Shown: in pieces, positions 16,151 through 23,926 of the stretch | How the letters are laid out: the number at the start of each line of letters is the position of its first letter | Numbering within the stretch: the stretch's first letter is position 1 | From: CAYWJA01 sp964458485 | Lineage (GTDB): Bacteria; Patescibacteriota; Gracilibacteria; UM-FILTER-43-11 | Direction: 5' to 3' | Length of the DNA: 55,405 bases | Assembly (NCBI GenBank): GCA_964458485.1 | Contig: CAYWJA010000009.1 | Coordinates: forward strand, 1 to 55,405 | Notes under the pieces: model-generated | Database searches by the model: none | Told to the model about the DNA's origin: nothing | Seen by the model: only the letters and a program-made list of their open reading frames with translations | Program-made: the position numbers and the translations under genes

Positions 16151-16681
16151 TCATACGTCCATCAAAGGCTTCTCCTTAATTAAAACTGTATCTTTTTTAT
16201 CTTCCACATCCTTCACCAAAATATATTCCGGTAAAACTTTTAAAATATTATCAAAAAAGAAAGTGCGTTGATTATATTTAAAAAAGAAAAGAAAAGATTG
16301 CTGAATATAAATATTATTTAAATAGAGTTTCTCTGTATCAAAATCGAGATCATGAACATATCCAAGTGACTCTCCTGATTCATTTTGTGCCTGATTTCCT
16401 ATAAAAACTGTATTCCGTGCAAGTATCTCGGAAATTCTGATAATATCTGAGTCTTCTGCAATTTCTCTGTCGTCCTTTATATATACACTTTTTTTCCATT
16501 CTAAAATCGCATCAGATTTAATAACTGCATTTGCAATAGGTATGGTTAACGGCTTAACCCAAAAAGCTTCAATTTTACCGGTATCCGGATGAATTATGAT
16601 ATCGCTAATTAAAGCAAGGGGCTGACCATCTGACTGCCCAAGTACTGGTGTGCCGATAATTTCGCTGAAATACTTTATCAT
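16151..16681 (-). CDS. PRC-barrel domain protein
   Basis: 176 aa with two PRC-barrel-like halves. The first (about 1-75) has GTPVLGQSDGQPLALISDII and KIEAFWVKP; the second (about 85-165) has NESGESLGYVHDLDFDTE. PRC-barrels occur in RimM and in photosynthetic reaction-centre H subunits and mostly mediate protein or RNA contacts; stand-alone two-barrel proteins are usually of unknown role. No signal peptide or membrane helix. It lies 44 bp downstream of the methyltransferase gene on the same strand and is probably co-transcribed with it. Confidence 0.7.
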   Translation of the reverse strand: MIKYFSEIIGTPVLGQSDGQPLALISDIIIHPDTGKIEAFWVKPLTIPIANAVIKSDAILEWKKSVYIKDDREIAEDSDIIRISEILARNTVFIGNQAQNESGESLGYVHDLDFDTEKLYLNNIYIQQSFLFFFKYNQRTFFFDNILKVLPEYILVKDVEDKKDTVLIKEKPLMDV

Positions 16682-16725
16682 CGGTTAGATGATATCAGAA
16701 TATTAAATTAACTTGAATAAAATTA

Positions 16726-17769
16726 TTAAAAAGGGAATTTAGTCTGACTTCTCGAAATAACAGTTTGTTGACTCTTTTTATCTATTTCAGCTTTTCCCCC
16801 TTTAGGTGCTTTCCATCGCATATATCCAAAATCCTCAAAGCTGCTAAATTCTCTTCCAATTTCATGCAAAGATGTATAGCAATCATCCACCCCAGTGGCT
16901 AATTTTATCCGAGACCTATCTTCAGCAGGCATATATAATTGACCTAAAGCGTCTGGGAACATAGCAATACTACCTGAGCTCACCCTTTCTTCAAAATCCG
17001 GAATAAATTGTATTAATTTCCTTAACAACATAACAAATGGATCATTGGTACTTTCAACTTTATCCCTAAAACCTGTATGTAATTCAGATAACTTAAATGA
17101 CTGAGTAAATCTCGATATAGTTTCACTTACTATATAATTTGGTGGAAATTTCTTTAATAATTGCCCTAAAAAATCCCCCCTAAAAATATTCTGATGAATA
17201 ATCTCGATATTTGAATCATCACCTTGCATTAAGTGTGATATAGCAGATCTGGATTTACCCGCTGTCATCTCCCTGATCTCAATGCCTTTGCAGCATATTT
17301 CCTGAATAGCATTCCTTTTGGCTGCTATTAACATTGCAATAAGCAAAATGCCCGTACCTGACCCAAAGTCTAAACCTGTAAATGTATCACTTGCTGTAAA
17401 ACCTTTATTAAACATAATTTCTTTAAAAATTGCTGCAGTCTGCCTTATATCTGCAATACAACTCAGGGGAAAATAATCAACACCAGGATCATTTCCATAT
17501 ATATGATCAACCTGCACGCCAGTTAAAAATGGATTATATAATTTATCATCTTCATAAGCTTCATCCACTAATTCACAAATCCTTTCACGCATTTCCGCTA
17601 TATGTGCATGTTCCACGCCTAAATAAAGTGCTAAATATTTTATTACAAAATTAAGCACAAGCTCATTTACTTGTGTGCGATCAGTCTCACAAGACAAATC
17701 CGAATCACATAAAGAGTCAAAATCGTCTCTTATAGGAGTTTCTGTAAAGTACTCTGTTAAAGTTTTCAT
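16726..17769 (-). CDS. Class I SAM-dependent methyltransferase-like protein
   Basis: 347 aa. Motif I GLDFGSGTG (132-140) and the following ICCKGIEIRE strand, whose Glu would bind the SAM ribose, mark a Rossmann-type methyltransferase core from about residue 128 to 240. The N-terminal 125 residues are helical and acidic, with FLTGVQVDHIYGNDPGVDYF before the core; the C-terminal 100 residues are not recognised. The motif IV catalytic motif is not obvious (SETISRF occupies the expected region), so substrate and activity are open. A strong promoter lies just upstream, divergent from fur. Confidence 0.6.
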   Translation of the reverse strand: MKTLTEYFTETPIRDDFDSLCDSDLSCETDRTQVNELVLNFVIKYLALYLGVEHAHIAEMRERICELVDEAYEDDKLYNPFLTGVQVDHIYGNDPGVDYFPLSCIADIRQTAAIFKEIMFNKGFTASDTFTGLDFGSGTGILLIAMLIAAKRNAIQEICCKGIEIREMTAGKSRSAISHLMQGDDSNIEIIHQNIFRGDFLGQLLKKFPPNYIVSETISRFTQSFKLSELHTGFRDKVESTNDPFVMLLRKLIQFIPDFEERVSSGSIAMFPDALGQLYMPAEDRSRIKLATGVDDCYTSLHEIGREFSSFEDFGYMRWKAPKGGKAEIDKKSQQTVISRSQTKFPF

Positions 17770-17791
17770 TAATAATTTTTTATAGATAAAT

Positions 17792-17819
17792 ATTATACAT
17801 ATAATTAATACTATGTCAA
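17792..17819 (-). promoter_or_regulatory. Promoter of the methyltransferase gene
   Basis: Reading leftward: TTGACA (17819-17814), 16-nt spacer, TATAAT (17797-17792); transcription would start about 15-20 nt before the ATG. It lies in the 113-bp gap shared with the divergent fur gene. Confidence 0.75.
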
Positions 17820-17864
17820 TCTTCTTGCTTTTTTATTCCTTTTTGTTAAACTAATTCCACTTAA

Positions 17865-17879
17865 TAGGAATAATTCCTA
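17865..17879 (+). promoter_or_regulatory. 7-1-7 palindrome before fur (Fur-box-like operator)
   Basis: TAGGAAT-A-ATTCCTA, a perfect 15-bp inverted repeat ending 3 nt before the fur ATG. Its 7-1-7 symmetry is that of Fur/PerR boxes, although the bases differ from the E. coli consensus. Autoregulation of the fur-suf operon is the natural inference. Confidence 0.6.
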
Positions 17880-17882
17880 ATA

Positions 17883-18314
17883 ATGCAAAAAACTAGACTT
17901 ACAAAACAACGTAAATTGATCCTCGAAGTAATCAAATCCGCCTGCTATCACCCTACTGCTGATCAAATATATCAATTGGTAAAAAAACAACTTCCTACGA
18001 TTAGTGTAGGTACGGTGTATCGCAATTTGGATGTTTTAACAGAACAAAACCTCATAAAACGGATAGATATACCGGGTAGTCCTGTGCGTTTTGATGCGGA
18101 TCTATCTGATAAAGCTTACTTTGTATGCAAAGAAAAAGGAGCTATTTATGATATTGAAATTGATAGGTCTCAACTTAATAAAATTCTCCCTAAAAAAAGT
18201 GTTGTCGCAATTTCCGATAGTTTTAATTTAGTGATTTTTGGAACATCTAAAAATGAGCAATTTGAGAGGAATTTACGAAAAGGTCAGATTAGCCCCTTGT
18301 CATCCCGGACTTGA
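17883..18314 (+). CDS. Fur-family transcriptional regulator, metal sites degenerate
   Basis: 143 aa. The winged-helix half is clear: HPTADQIYQLV (23-33) and the recognition helix region TISVGTVYRNLDVLTEQNLI (39-58). In the dimerisation/metal half the usual HHHFxCxxCG is replaced by DKAYFVCKEKGAIYDI (76-91): the His cluster is lost and the second Cys is Lys85, and the C-terminal CxxC is absent (FGTSKN). Sensing by the standard Fe or Zn sites therefore looks unlikely. Residues 139-143 and the stop are encoded by the palindromic repeat at 18297-18380, so the original C-terminus may have been replaced. It leads the suf operon and probably regulates it. Confidence 0.85.
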   Translation: MQKTRLTKQRKLILEVIKSACYHPTADQIYQLVKKQLPTISVGTVYRNLDVLTEQNLIKRIDIPGSPVRFDADLSDKAYFVCKEKGAIYDIEIDRSQLNKILPKKSVVAISDSFNLVIFGTSKNEQFERNLRKGQISPLSSRT

Positions 18315-18380
18315 TCCGGGATCCACCGTTAGTTGGTCAACCATGGATCCTGATCCCGACAGGTCGGGACAGGATGACAA
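18297..18380. repeat. GTCATCCCG-type palindrome overlapping the end of fur
   Basis: Outer arms TTGTCATCC (18297-18305) and GGATGACAA (18372-18380). Inside are hairpins CCCGGACTTGATCCGGG, ATCCA/TGGAT and CCCGAC/GTCGGG. It supplies the last five fur codons and the TGA. Related copies lie at 20714-20794 and 41300-41483. Confidence 0.85.
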
Positions 18381-18407
18381 AGTATTTAACTCATTAATTA
18401 TTCGGTT

Positions 18408-19157
18408 ATGTTACAAATAAAAAACCTCCACGCATCAGTAGATGGCAAAACCGTATTAAAAGGTGTAAACCTAACCATAAATCCCGGTGAAATTCATGCA
18501 ATCATGGGCCCGAATGGCGGTGGTAAAAGCACGCTTAGCAATGTAATAATGGGTCACCCTAAATATACTGTTACAAAAGGTGATATTTTATTTAATGGAA
18601 AAAGTATTTTAGATCTGGAACCGCATGAGCGTTCACTAATGGGTCTATTTTTAGCATTCCAATACCCAAAGGAAATAAGCGGAATTACTTTGGAAGAATT
18701 CTTGCTTGCAGCATATCGTGCTAAACAAAAATACTTATATCCGAATAAACCACCAGTACTTGTATTCCGCTTTAAAAAAATGCTTAAAGAATTAATGGAA
18801 AAATTTAAAATGAATGAAAAATTTGCATCCCGCTACCTCAATCACGGTTTTTCCGGAGGTGAAAAAAAGAAATCAGAAATACTGCAAATGGCAATTCTAA
18901 AGCCGAAAATTGCAATAATGGATGAAACTGATTCCGGTCTCGATGTAGACGCTCTTAAAATAATCGGTAATGGAGTACAAGAACTTAACAGTGATCCTAC
19001 AAATCCAATGGGCACTTTAATTGTCACTCACTACCACAGAATACTCAAGCACGTTTGCCCGGATTATGTACATGTATTGAAGGACGGTAAAATCGTCAAA
19101 TCCGGAGATAAGGAATTTGCGTGTAAATTGTGTAAGAGTGGATATGAGAATATATAG
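18408..19157 (+). CDS. sufC: SufC, ABC ATPase of the SufBCD scaffold
   Basis: 249 aa, usual length. Walker A GPNGGGKST (34-42), signature FSGGEKKKSEI (148-158), Walker B IAIMDETDSGLD (168-179) and the H-loop VTHYHR. The FSGGEKKR-type signature and the DETDSGLD variant are typical of SufC rather than transport ABC proteins. SufC binds SufB and SufD and its ATPase drives the structural change needed for Fe-S cluster assembly in the cytoplasm. It is the second gene of the fur-suf unit, separated from fur by a palindromic repeat, and ends in TAG. Confidence 0.95.
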   Translation: MLQIKNLHASVDGKTVLKGVNLTINPGEIHAIMGPNGGGKSTLSNVIMGHPKYTVTKGDILFNGKSILDLEPHERSLMGLFLAFQYPKEISGITLEEFLLAAYRAKQKYLYPNKPPVLVFRFKKMLKELMEKFKMNEKFASRYLNHGFSGGEKKKSEILQMAILKPKIAIMDETDSGLDVDALKIIGNGVQELNSDPTNPMGTLIVTHYHRILKHVCPDYVHVLKDGKIVKSGDKEFACKLCKSGYENI

Positions 19158-19268
19158 TCTGGACCCTGATTTACTTGATTAGCTGATTAACCTTGATTTA
19201 GGCGACAGACGTCAGACGCCAGAATTCAGTATCTATTGCTGACGCCTGACGCCTGGAGGCTGACGCCT
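19158..19268. repeat. Iterated inverted repeat between sufC and sufB (GACGCCTGA type)
   Basis: The left arm begins AGGCGACAG, ACGTCAGACGCCAG; the right arm repeats CTGACGCC three times (about 19239-19268). The motif is shared with the repeat at 28558-28640. It nearly fills the gap. Confidence 0.8.
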
Positions 19269-19279
19269 AATAGCAAATA

Positions 19280-20707
19280 ATGAAATCAACACGACAAAAA
19301 GCAAAGGGAAAAATTTTCGCAGGATTGAATCGTGCTACTTTCGACCATAAGAATAAATCCGACTACATTAAAAAATTCCGCAAAGGATTAACGCTCGAAC
19401 TTGTTAAATATATTTCAAAAGATAAAAATGAACCGGATTGGATGCTTGCACATCGCATCCGCGCCTATGATTACCTTAACACTATTCCCCTCCCCTCATG
19501 GGGTCCGGATCTTTCTGCTTTAAATTTTGATAAAATATGCTTCTTTGCAAAAGCTGCGGATAAAAAAGGTGGGTATGAATCTTGGGAGAAGGTTCCGGAA
19601 GATATTAAGTATACATTTGAGCGTCTCGGAATTCCAGAAGCTGAACGTGCAGTACTTGCTGGTGTTGGCGCTCAATACGAAAGTGAAGCAATTTATCATT
19701 CACTCGAAAAAGAGCTATCTGATTTGGGAGTAATTTTTACTGATCTTGATATTGCAGTACAGGAATATCCGGATCTTGTGAAAAAATACTTCATGAAATG
19801 CGTTCCGCCAAATGATCACAAATTTACAGCTCTACACGGTGCCGTATGGAGTGGGGGTACATTTTTATATATCCCAAAAGGTGTAAAAGTTAAAAAACCA
19901 CTCCAATCATACTTCCGCATGAATGCAATGGGTATGGGACAATTTGAGCATACTTTGATAATAATTGAGGAAGGTGCCGAAGGTCATTATATAGAAGGCT
20001 GTAGTGCTCCAAAATATGGTTCAAATGCTTTACATGCTGGTTGTGTGGAAATATTTGTAGGTAAAAATGCTAAATTCCGATATTCATCTGTGGAAAACTG
20101 GAGTAGGGATACATACAACTTAAATACTAAACGTGCGATTATTGAGGAAAACGCCACTATGGAATGGGTTGGGGGTAATATGGGTAGCGGTGTGACCATG
20201 CTTTACCCATGCAGTATTTTAAAGGGAGATAATTCAAAATCTGACCATTTAGGAATAGCATTTGCGAATAAAGGACAAATTCAGGATACTGGAGCTAAAG
20301 TATTTCATATAGGTAAAAATACAAGCTCACGAATTACCATGAAATCCATTTCAAAATCCGGCGGATCCTCTATTTATCGCGGTGACTTAAAAATCGGCAA
20401 AACTGCAGAAAATGCAATTTCCCAGGTTGAATGTGATGCATTAATTCTCGATCCAATTTCTTCATCCGACACTATTCCGAATATTGACGTAAAAAATTCG
20501 TCAGCAACTGTAAACCACGAAGCACGTGTTGGGAAATTAAATGAAGATGATATTTTTTACCTTACTTCCCGCGGTATACCAAAAGAACAAGCCGAGGCAA
20601 TGATTGTGAATGGCTTTATTAATCCAATTGTCCGTGAACTTCCTCTTGAATATGCGGTGGAAATGAATCGGTTGATTGAGTTGGAAATGGAAAACTCTAT
20701 TGGATAA
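19280..20707 (+). CDS. sufB: SufB, Fe-S cluster assembly scaffold
   Basis: 475 aa, usual length. The SufB/SufD beta-helix core is recognised by HTLIIIEEGAEGHYIEGCSAP, the SSDTIPNIDVKN segment and the C-terminal NHEARVGKLNEDDIFYLTSRGI. The conserved Cys in SQVECDALILDP corresponds to the functionally important Cys of E. coli SufB, and the Glu-His-type site is kept in VNHEA. SufB with SufC and SufD forms the scaffold on which sulfur from SufS/SufU and iron are combined. Cotranscription with sufC and sufD is inferred from order and strand. Confidence 0.95.
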   Translation: MKSTRQKAKGKIFAGLNRATFDHKNKSDYIKKFRKGLTLELVKYISKDKNEPDWMLAHRIRAYDYLNTIPLPSWGPDLSALNFDKICFFAKAADKKGGYESWEKVPEDIKYTFERLGIPEAERAVLAGVGAQYESEAIYHSLEKELSDLGVIFTDLDIAVQEYPDLVKKYFMKCVPPNDHKFTALHGAVWSGGTFLYIPKGVKVKKPLQSYFRMNAMGMGQFEHTLIIIEEGAEGHYIEGCSAPKYGSNALHAGCVEIFVGKNAKFRYSSVENWSRDTYNLNTKRAIIEENATMEWVGGNMGSGVTMLYPCSILKGDNSKSDHLGIAFANKGQIQDTGAKVFHIGKNTSSRITMKSISKSGGSSIYRGDLKIGKTAENAISQVECDALILDPISSSDTIPNIDVKNSSATVNHEARVGKLNEDDIFYLTSRGIPKEQAEAMIVNGFINPIVRELPLEYAVEMNRLIELEMENSIG

Positions 20708-20713
20708 CCTCGC

Positions 20714-20794
20714 TTGTCATTCCCGACCTGATCGGGAATCCAGTACATTTGCGAATCATCTGGATCCCTCCCGCCAAGGCGGGAAGGATGACAA
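20714..20794. repeat. GTCATTCCCG-type palindrome between sufB and sufD
   Basis: Outer arms TTGTCATTCC and GGATGACAA; inner hairpins CCCGACCTGATCGGG, ATCCAG/CTGGAT and CCCGCCAAGGCGGG. Same family as 18297-18380. Confidence 0.85.
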
Positions 20795-20820
20795 AGAAGA
20801 AATATCCCAAATAACAAACA

Positions 20821-21705
20821 ATGACCAATAACCAATTACAATTAGCCTCCGATAACCCAGATGTTGAATTAAAAAAAGTAGACAATACTTATGTTTTAGG
20901 GATACCTGATGGGGTTGAAGTGGAGGGGGCTATTGAATTGATACAGGATTCAGAATTAAGAATTAAGGATTCAGCTATTAACCTTAAAATTAAAGTAGGT
21001 AAAAATGCAAAAGCTACTATTATTCAAAAATTCGAAAATAAATCTGATCAAAAAATTGAATTAAGCCAAACAATAAATGCTGAATCTGGTAGTGAACTTA
21101 GAATTATTTCGATACAAAACCTAAGTAGCAAATCGGACTTTACTGAAAATCGTATTGTAAACGCAGATAAAAGTGCAAAAGTTCACTGTTTTGACTTTCA
21201 GATTGGTAGTAAGTCATCAAATCTCACGATTCTACAAAGTGCAGACAGTGAATCAGATATTAGCGCCGACCTTTTGTGCAATGCGAAAGAAGATCAAGAA
21301 TTTACCTTTAATATTGAAAATATTTATAAAAATCGAAATGGTCGCGGTAAAATAATCGCAAAAACCGCTGCATCGGATCAAGCTTCTGTAAAAATTACTG
21401 GTGGGATTAATATCAAAAGAAAAGGCGGAGGAACTGATGCACATTTAAAACAAGATTCTCTGCTTTTAAACAAAAATGCTAAAATAAAAGCAATACCGAA
21501 GTTAAATGTTGATACGGATAGTGTAAAAGCTGGTCACGGAGCTAGTATTACCAATCTAAATAAAGAAAATTTATTTTATCTGACTTCCCGCGGTATAAGT
21601 GAATCGGATGCACGGAAAATTATGGTGGAGGGATTTATGAAGGAATGCTTGGATAAAGTTAGTGATTTGCCTGAGGTGAAGGAGTATGTACTTTCCTTGA
21701 TGTAA
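20821..21705 (+). CDS. sufD: SufD, partner of SufB
   Basis: 294 aa, shorter than most SufD (about 400-440) because the N-terminal helical domain is reduced. The beta-helix core (about 50-235) and the C-terminal signature KAGHGASITNLNKENLFYLTSRGISESDARKIM are clear. The His in AGHGAS matches the SufD residue implicated in iron entry. Acts with SufB and SufC as above. The ATG at 20821 is chosen because the upstream 81-bp palindromic repeat is non-coding. Confidence 0.9.
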   Translation: MTNNQLQLASDNPDVELKKVDNTYVLGIPDGVEVEGAIELIQDSELRIKDSAINLKIKVGKNAKATIIQKFENKSDQKIELSQTINAESGSELRIISIQNLSSKSDFTENRIVNADKSAKVHCFDFQIGSKSSNLTILQSADSESDISADLLCNAKEDQEFTFNIENIYKNRNGRGKIIAKTAASDQASVKITGGINIKRKGGGTDAHLKQDSLLLNKNAKIKAIPKLNVDTDSVKAGHGASITNLNKENLFYLTSRGISESDARKIMVEGFMKECLDKVSDLPEVKEYVLSLM

Positions 21706-21788
21706 AATTTTTAGTTTTTATTTTTTAGTTTTTATTCTACTGGCTAATTAGTAATTCAATAAAAATTAAAAACTATAAATTAAAAACT
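21706..21788. repeat. Iterated inverted repeat between sufD and sufS (TAGTTTTTA type)
   Basis: The left arm carries two copies of TTTTTAGTTTTTATT; the right arm carries ATTAAAAACTATAAATTAAAAAC. It spans the whole gap, from the sufD stop to the GTG of sufS. The same motif recurs at 51925-52010. Confidence 0.8.
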
Positions 21789-23102
21789 GTGAGAAAATAT
21801 TTCCCAATCTTCCAACAAAGACCAAACCTCATCTACCTCGACAACGGTGCAACAGCACAAAAGCCACAATGTGTATTAGATGCTGAACACAATTTTTATA
21901 CAACAAGTAATAGTAATATCCATCGCGGGCCGCATTTTTTAGCTGAAGAAGCAACTGTAATGTATGAAGATTCTCGCAGAACTGTTGCGGATTTTATTGG
22001 AGCACAAAGTCCAAAAGAAATAATTTTTACCCGCAATGCAACTGAAGCGATTAATCTCATGGCGCGATCTTATGGTAAATTATTAAAAGAAGGTGACGTA
22101 ATTATATTAAGTAAACTCGAACACCATGCTAACATAATCCCCTGGTTGCAGTTAAAAGAACGAAAAGGGATTGAAATACGTTATTTCGATATTACTGAAG
22201 ATGGATTTATTAAATTTGATCCGGATTTGATTGATGAAAAGGTAAAACTCGTATCAATAACTGGGATGTCTAATGTGCTTGGTACTATTACCAATCTAAA
22301 GCCAATCATCAAAGCAGCTCACGCTGTCGACGCGAAAATAATGGTGGACGCTGCACAGCTCGCAGTCCATCAGCCTACCAACGTACATGAGTTGGATATA
22401 GATTTCTTAACATTTACCGGTCATAAATTATACGGACCAACTGGTATTGGTGTTTTATATGGCAAGGAAGAACTACTCAATCTCATGCCCCCATTCCTCG
22501 GTGGCGGTGATATGGTAAATGAAGTATATACTGATCGTTTTACGCCTACTGATCTGCCGAATAAATTTGAAGCCGGTACGCCAAACATTGCAGGTGCTGT
22601 AGGTTTGAAGGCTGCAATTGATTATTTAGTTAAAATCGGATTTAAAAAAATCCATAAAATTGAATCCGAACTAACAAAACATCTTTTAGATAGGTTAAAT
22701 TCAATGCCGTTCATCAAGATAGTCGGACCAACTGAAAATAAAAATCGTGGTCCCATAACTTCATTCTCTATGGTGAAAAGTTCTGCAAAATCATCAGATA
22801 TTAGGCAGAAGAAAAATTTTGACCGCAGCCCCGAAGTACATCGGGGTGAGGATCAAAATTTTTCGGATAACAACATAGATGATGATTTTACAGAGATTTT
22901 AGTGCATCCGCATGATATTGCAGAAGGACTTTCTCAAAAAAACATCTGCATCCGCGCCGGCCAACACTGTGCACAACCACTTATGGATGCATGTAATTTA
23001 CCCGCAACCGCTCGTATTAGCATGGCGTTTTATAATACTATTGAGGAGGTTGATGTTTGCTGTGGGGTTTTGGAGGAAATTTATGATTATTTTAACAAAT
23101 AG
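21789..23102 (+). CDS. sufS: SufS, PLP-dependent cysteine desulfurase, with in-frame palindromic insert
   Basis: 437 aa; family members are usually about 405-415. PLP Lys213 lies in FTGHKLYGPTG (209-219), the His stacking pair in KLEHHAN (109-115), and the persulfide-forming Cys394 in RAGQHCAQPLMD. The start is GTG at 21789, directly after the repeat; MRKYFPIFQQRPNLIYLDNGAT is the expected N-terminus. Residues about 341-359 are encoded by a 54-bp palindromic element (22811-22864) and the segment around them (about 328-365) is absent from usual SufS between SFSM and the VHPHDIAE strand. The enzyme removes sulfur from cysteine and passes it to SufU. Confidence 0.93.
   Translation: MRKYFPIFQQRPNLIYLDNGATAQKPQCVLDAEHNFYTTSNSNIHRGPHFLAEEATVMYEDSRRTVADFIGAQSPKEIIFTRNATEAINLMARSYGKLLKEGDVIILSKLEHHANIIPWLQLKERKGIEIRYFDITEDGFIKFDPDLIDEKVKLVSITGMSNVLGTITNLKPIIKAAHAVDAKIMVDAAQLAVHQPTNVHELDIDFLTFTGHKLYGPTGIGVLYGKEELLNLMPPFLGGGDMVNEVYTDRFTPTDLPNKFEAGTPNIAGAVGLKAAIDYLVKIGFKKIHKIESELTKHLLDRLNSMPFIKIVGPTENKNRGPITSFSMVKSSAKSSDIRQKKNFDRSPEVHRGEDQNFSDNNIDDDFTEILVHPHDIAEGLSQKNICIRAGQHCAQPLMDACNLPATARISMAFYNTIEEVDVCCGVLEEIYDYFNK
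22811..22864. repeat. In-frame palindromic element inside sufS
   Basis: 12-bp perfect arms GAAAAATTTTGA (22811-22822) and TCAAAATTTTTC (22853-22864), with an inner CCCCGA/TCGGGG hairpin. The length of 54 bp keeps the frame. It resembles Rickettsia palindromic elements, which also insert in frame into genes. Confidence 0.8.
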
Positions 23103-23224
23103 TTACCAAATAGTTTCCAGCCTTTCGACAAGCTCAAGACGTTTCCAAATGGTTGCCAAATAGTTTTACTTCTTATAACAATTTGGAAACAATCTGGAAA
23201 CCATTTGGTAACAATTTGTAAACC
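23099..23224. repeat. Iterated inverted repeat between sufS and sufU (CCAAATAGTT type)
   Basis: Four left copies (TTACCAAATAG, TTTCCAG, TTTCCAAATGG, TTGCCAAATAG) face four right copies (CAATTTGGAAA, CAATCTGGAAA, CCATTTGGTAA, CAATTTGTAAA), period about 11. The first copy overlaps the sufS stop and the last ends at the sufU ATG. A CTTTCGACAAGCTCAAGAC insert interrupts the left arm. Confidence 0.85.
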
Positions 23225-23226
23225 AT

Positions 23227-23592
23227 ATGAATATTTACGCCCAAAACATCTTAGACCGCTATAAAGAACCCTTTTACAAGGATAAAAAAATCAAACCCGA
23301 TATTCAGGGTAATAAAGTAAACCATTCATGTGGTGATAAATTAGATGTACAGTTGGAATTAGATGGCGATAAGATAAAAGCCTACTCATTCACCGGCGTT
23401 GGCTGTGCAATAAGCCAGGCTTCTGCGGATATTTTGGGTGATTTGATTGTGGGGATGACACTTGATGAAGTTCTTAATTTTACAAAAGATGAACTATTTG
23501 AAGCTCTTGGCATTGAGATTAGTGAGAGGCGTGCTAAATGTGCGCTTTTGGCGTTGGAGGCTGTTCAACATGCAATTTTACAATATGCCTAA
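23227..23592 (+). CDS. sufU: SufU/IscU-type sulfur relay or scaffold protein
   Basis: 121 aa, shorter than SufU (about 140-150). Three conserved Cys are present: Cys35 in SCGD (with Asp37), Cys60 in GVGCAISQASAD, and Cys105 in RRAKCALLALEA. In SufU these with Asp bind zinc and accept the SufS persulfide. The order sufS-sufU is conserved in Gram-positive SUF operons. The small size leaves open whether it follows SufU or a generic NifU-N scaffold. Confidence 0.88.
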   Translation: MNIYAQNILDRYKEPFYKDKKIKPDIQGNKVNHSCGDKLDVQLELDGDKIKAYSFTGVGCAISQASADILGDLIVGMTLDEVLNFTKDELFEALGIEISERRAKCALLALEAVQHAILQYA

Positions 23593-23722
23593 TTGTGACC
23601 TGTTCGCTGCACTCACGTGACCTATCGTGACCTAATTGTGATTAAATAACTATATTACTATTAGGTAACGCGAACGTAGTGAGCTGGTCACGCAAAGCTG
23701 GTCACCACTAGGTAACAATAGG
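23590..23722. repeat. Iterated inverted repeat between sufU and the DUF1858 gene (GTGACCTA type)
   Basis: Left arm: TTGTGACC, ACGTGACC, ATCGTGACC, TAATTGTGA. Right arm: TTAGGTAAC, TGGTCAC twice, CTAGGTAACAATAGG. GTTCGCTGCACTCAC and GCGAACGTAGTGAGC are further facing pieces. It begins at the sufU stop and ends 4 bp before the next ATG. Confidence 0.85.
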
Positions 23723-23725
23723 AAT

Positions 23726-23926
23726 ATGAATATCCACAAAAAAATGAAAATATCGGCAATACTCGAAATAAACCCCAAAGCAATTGAGGTATTCGAAAAA
23801 TACGGCCTTCATTGCGCGCACTGCGAACTTGGAAAGGTTGAGACTTTAGAAGAGGGTGCGAGAGGGCATGGACTGACGGAAAAAGAGGTGGAAGAAATGG
23901 TAGGATTAATAAACTTAGCCCCTTAA
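23726..23926 (+). CDS. DUF1858 domain protein, CxxC
   Basis: 66 aa, a complete DUF1858 domain: an N-terminal helix KMKISAILEINPKAIEVFEKYGLHCAHCELG with Cys30 and Cys33 as CxxC, then a helical tail. DUF1858 proteins often occur with redox, hybrid-cluster or Fe-S genes; the CxxC suggests thiol or metal handling. As last gene of the suf set, a helper role in Fe-S or sulfur transfer is plausible but unproven. Its 3' end overlaps the convergent next gene by 12 bp. Confidence 0.85.
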   Translation: MNIHKKMKISAILEINPKAIEVFEKYGLHCAHCELGKVETLEEGARGHGLTEKEVEEMVGLINLAP

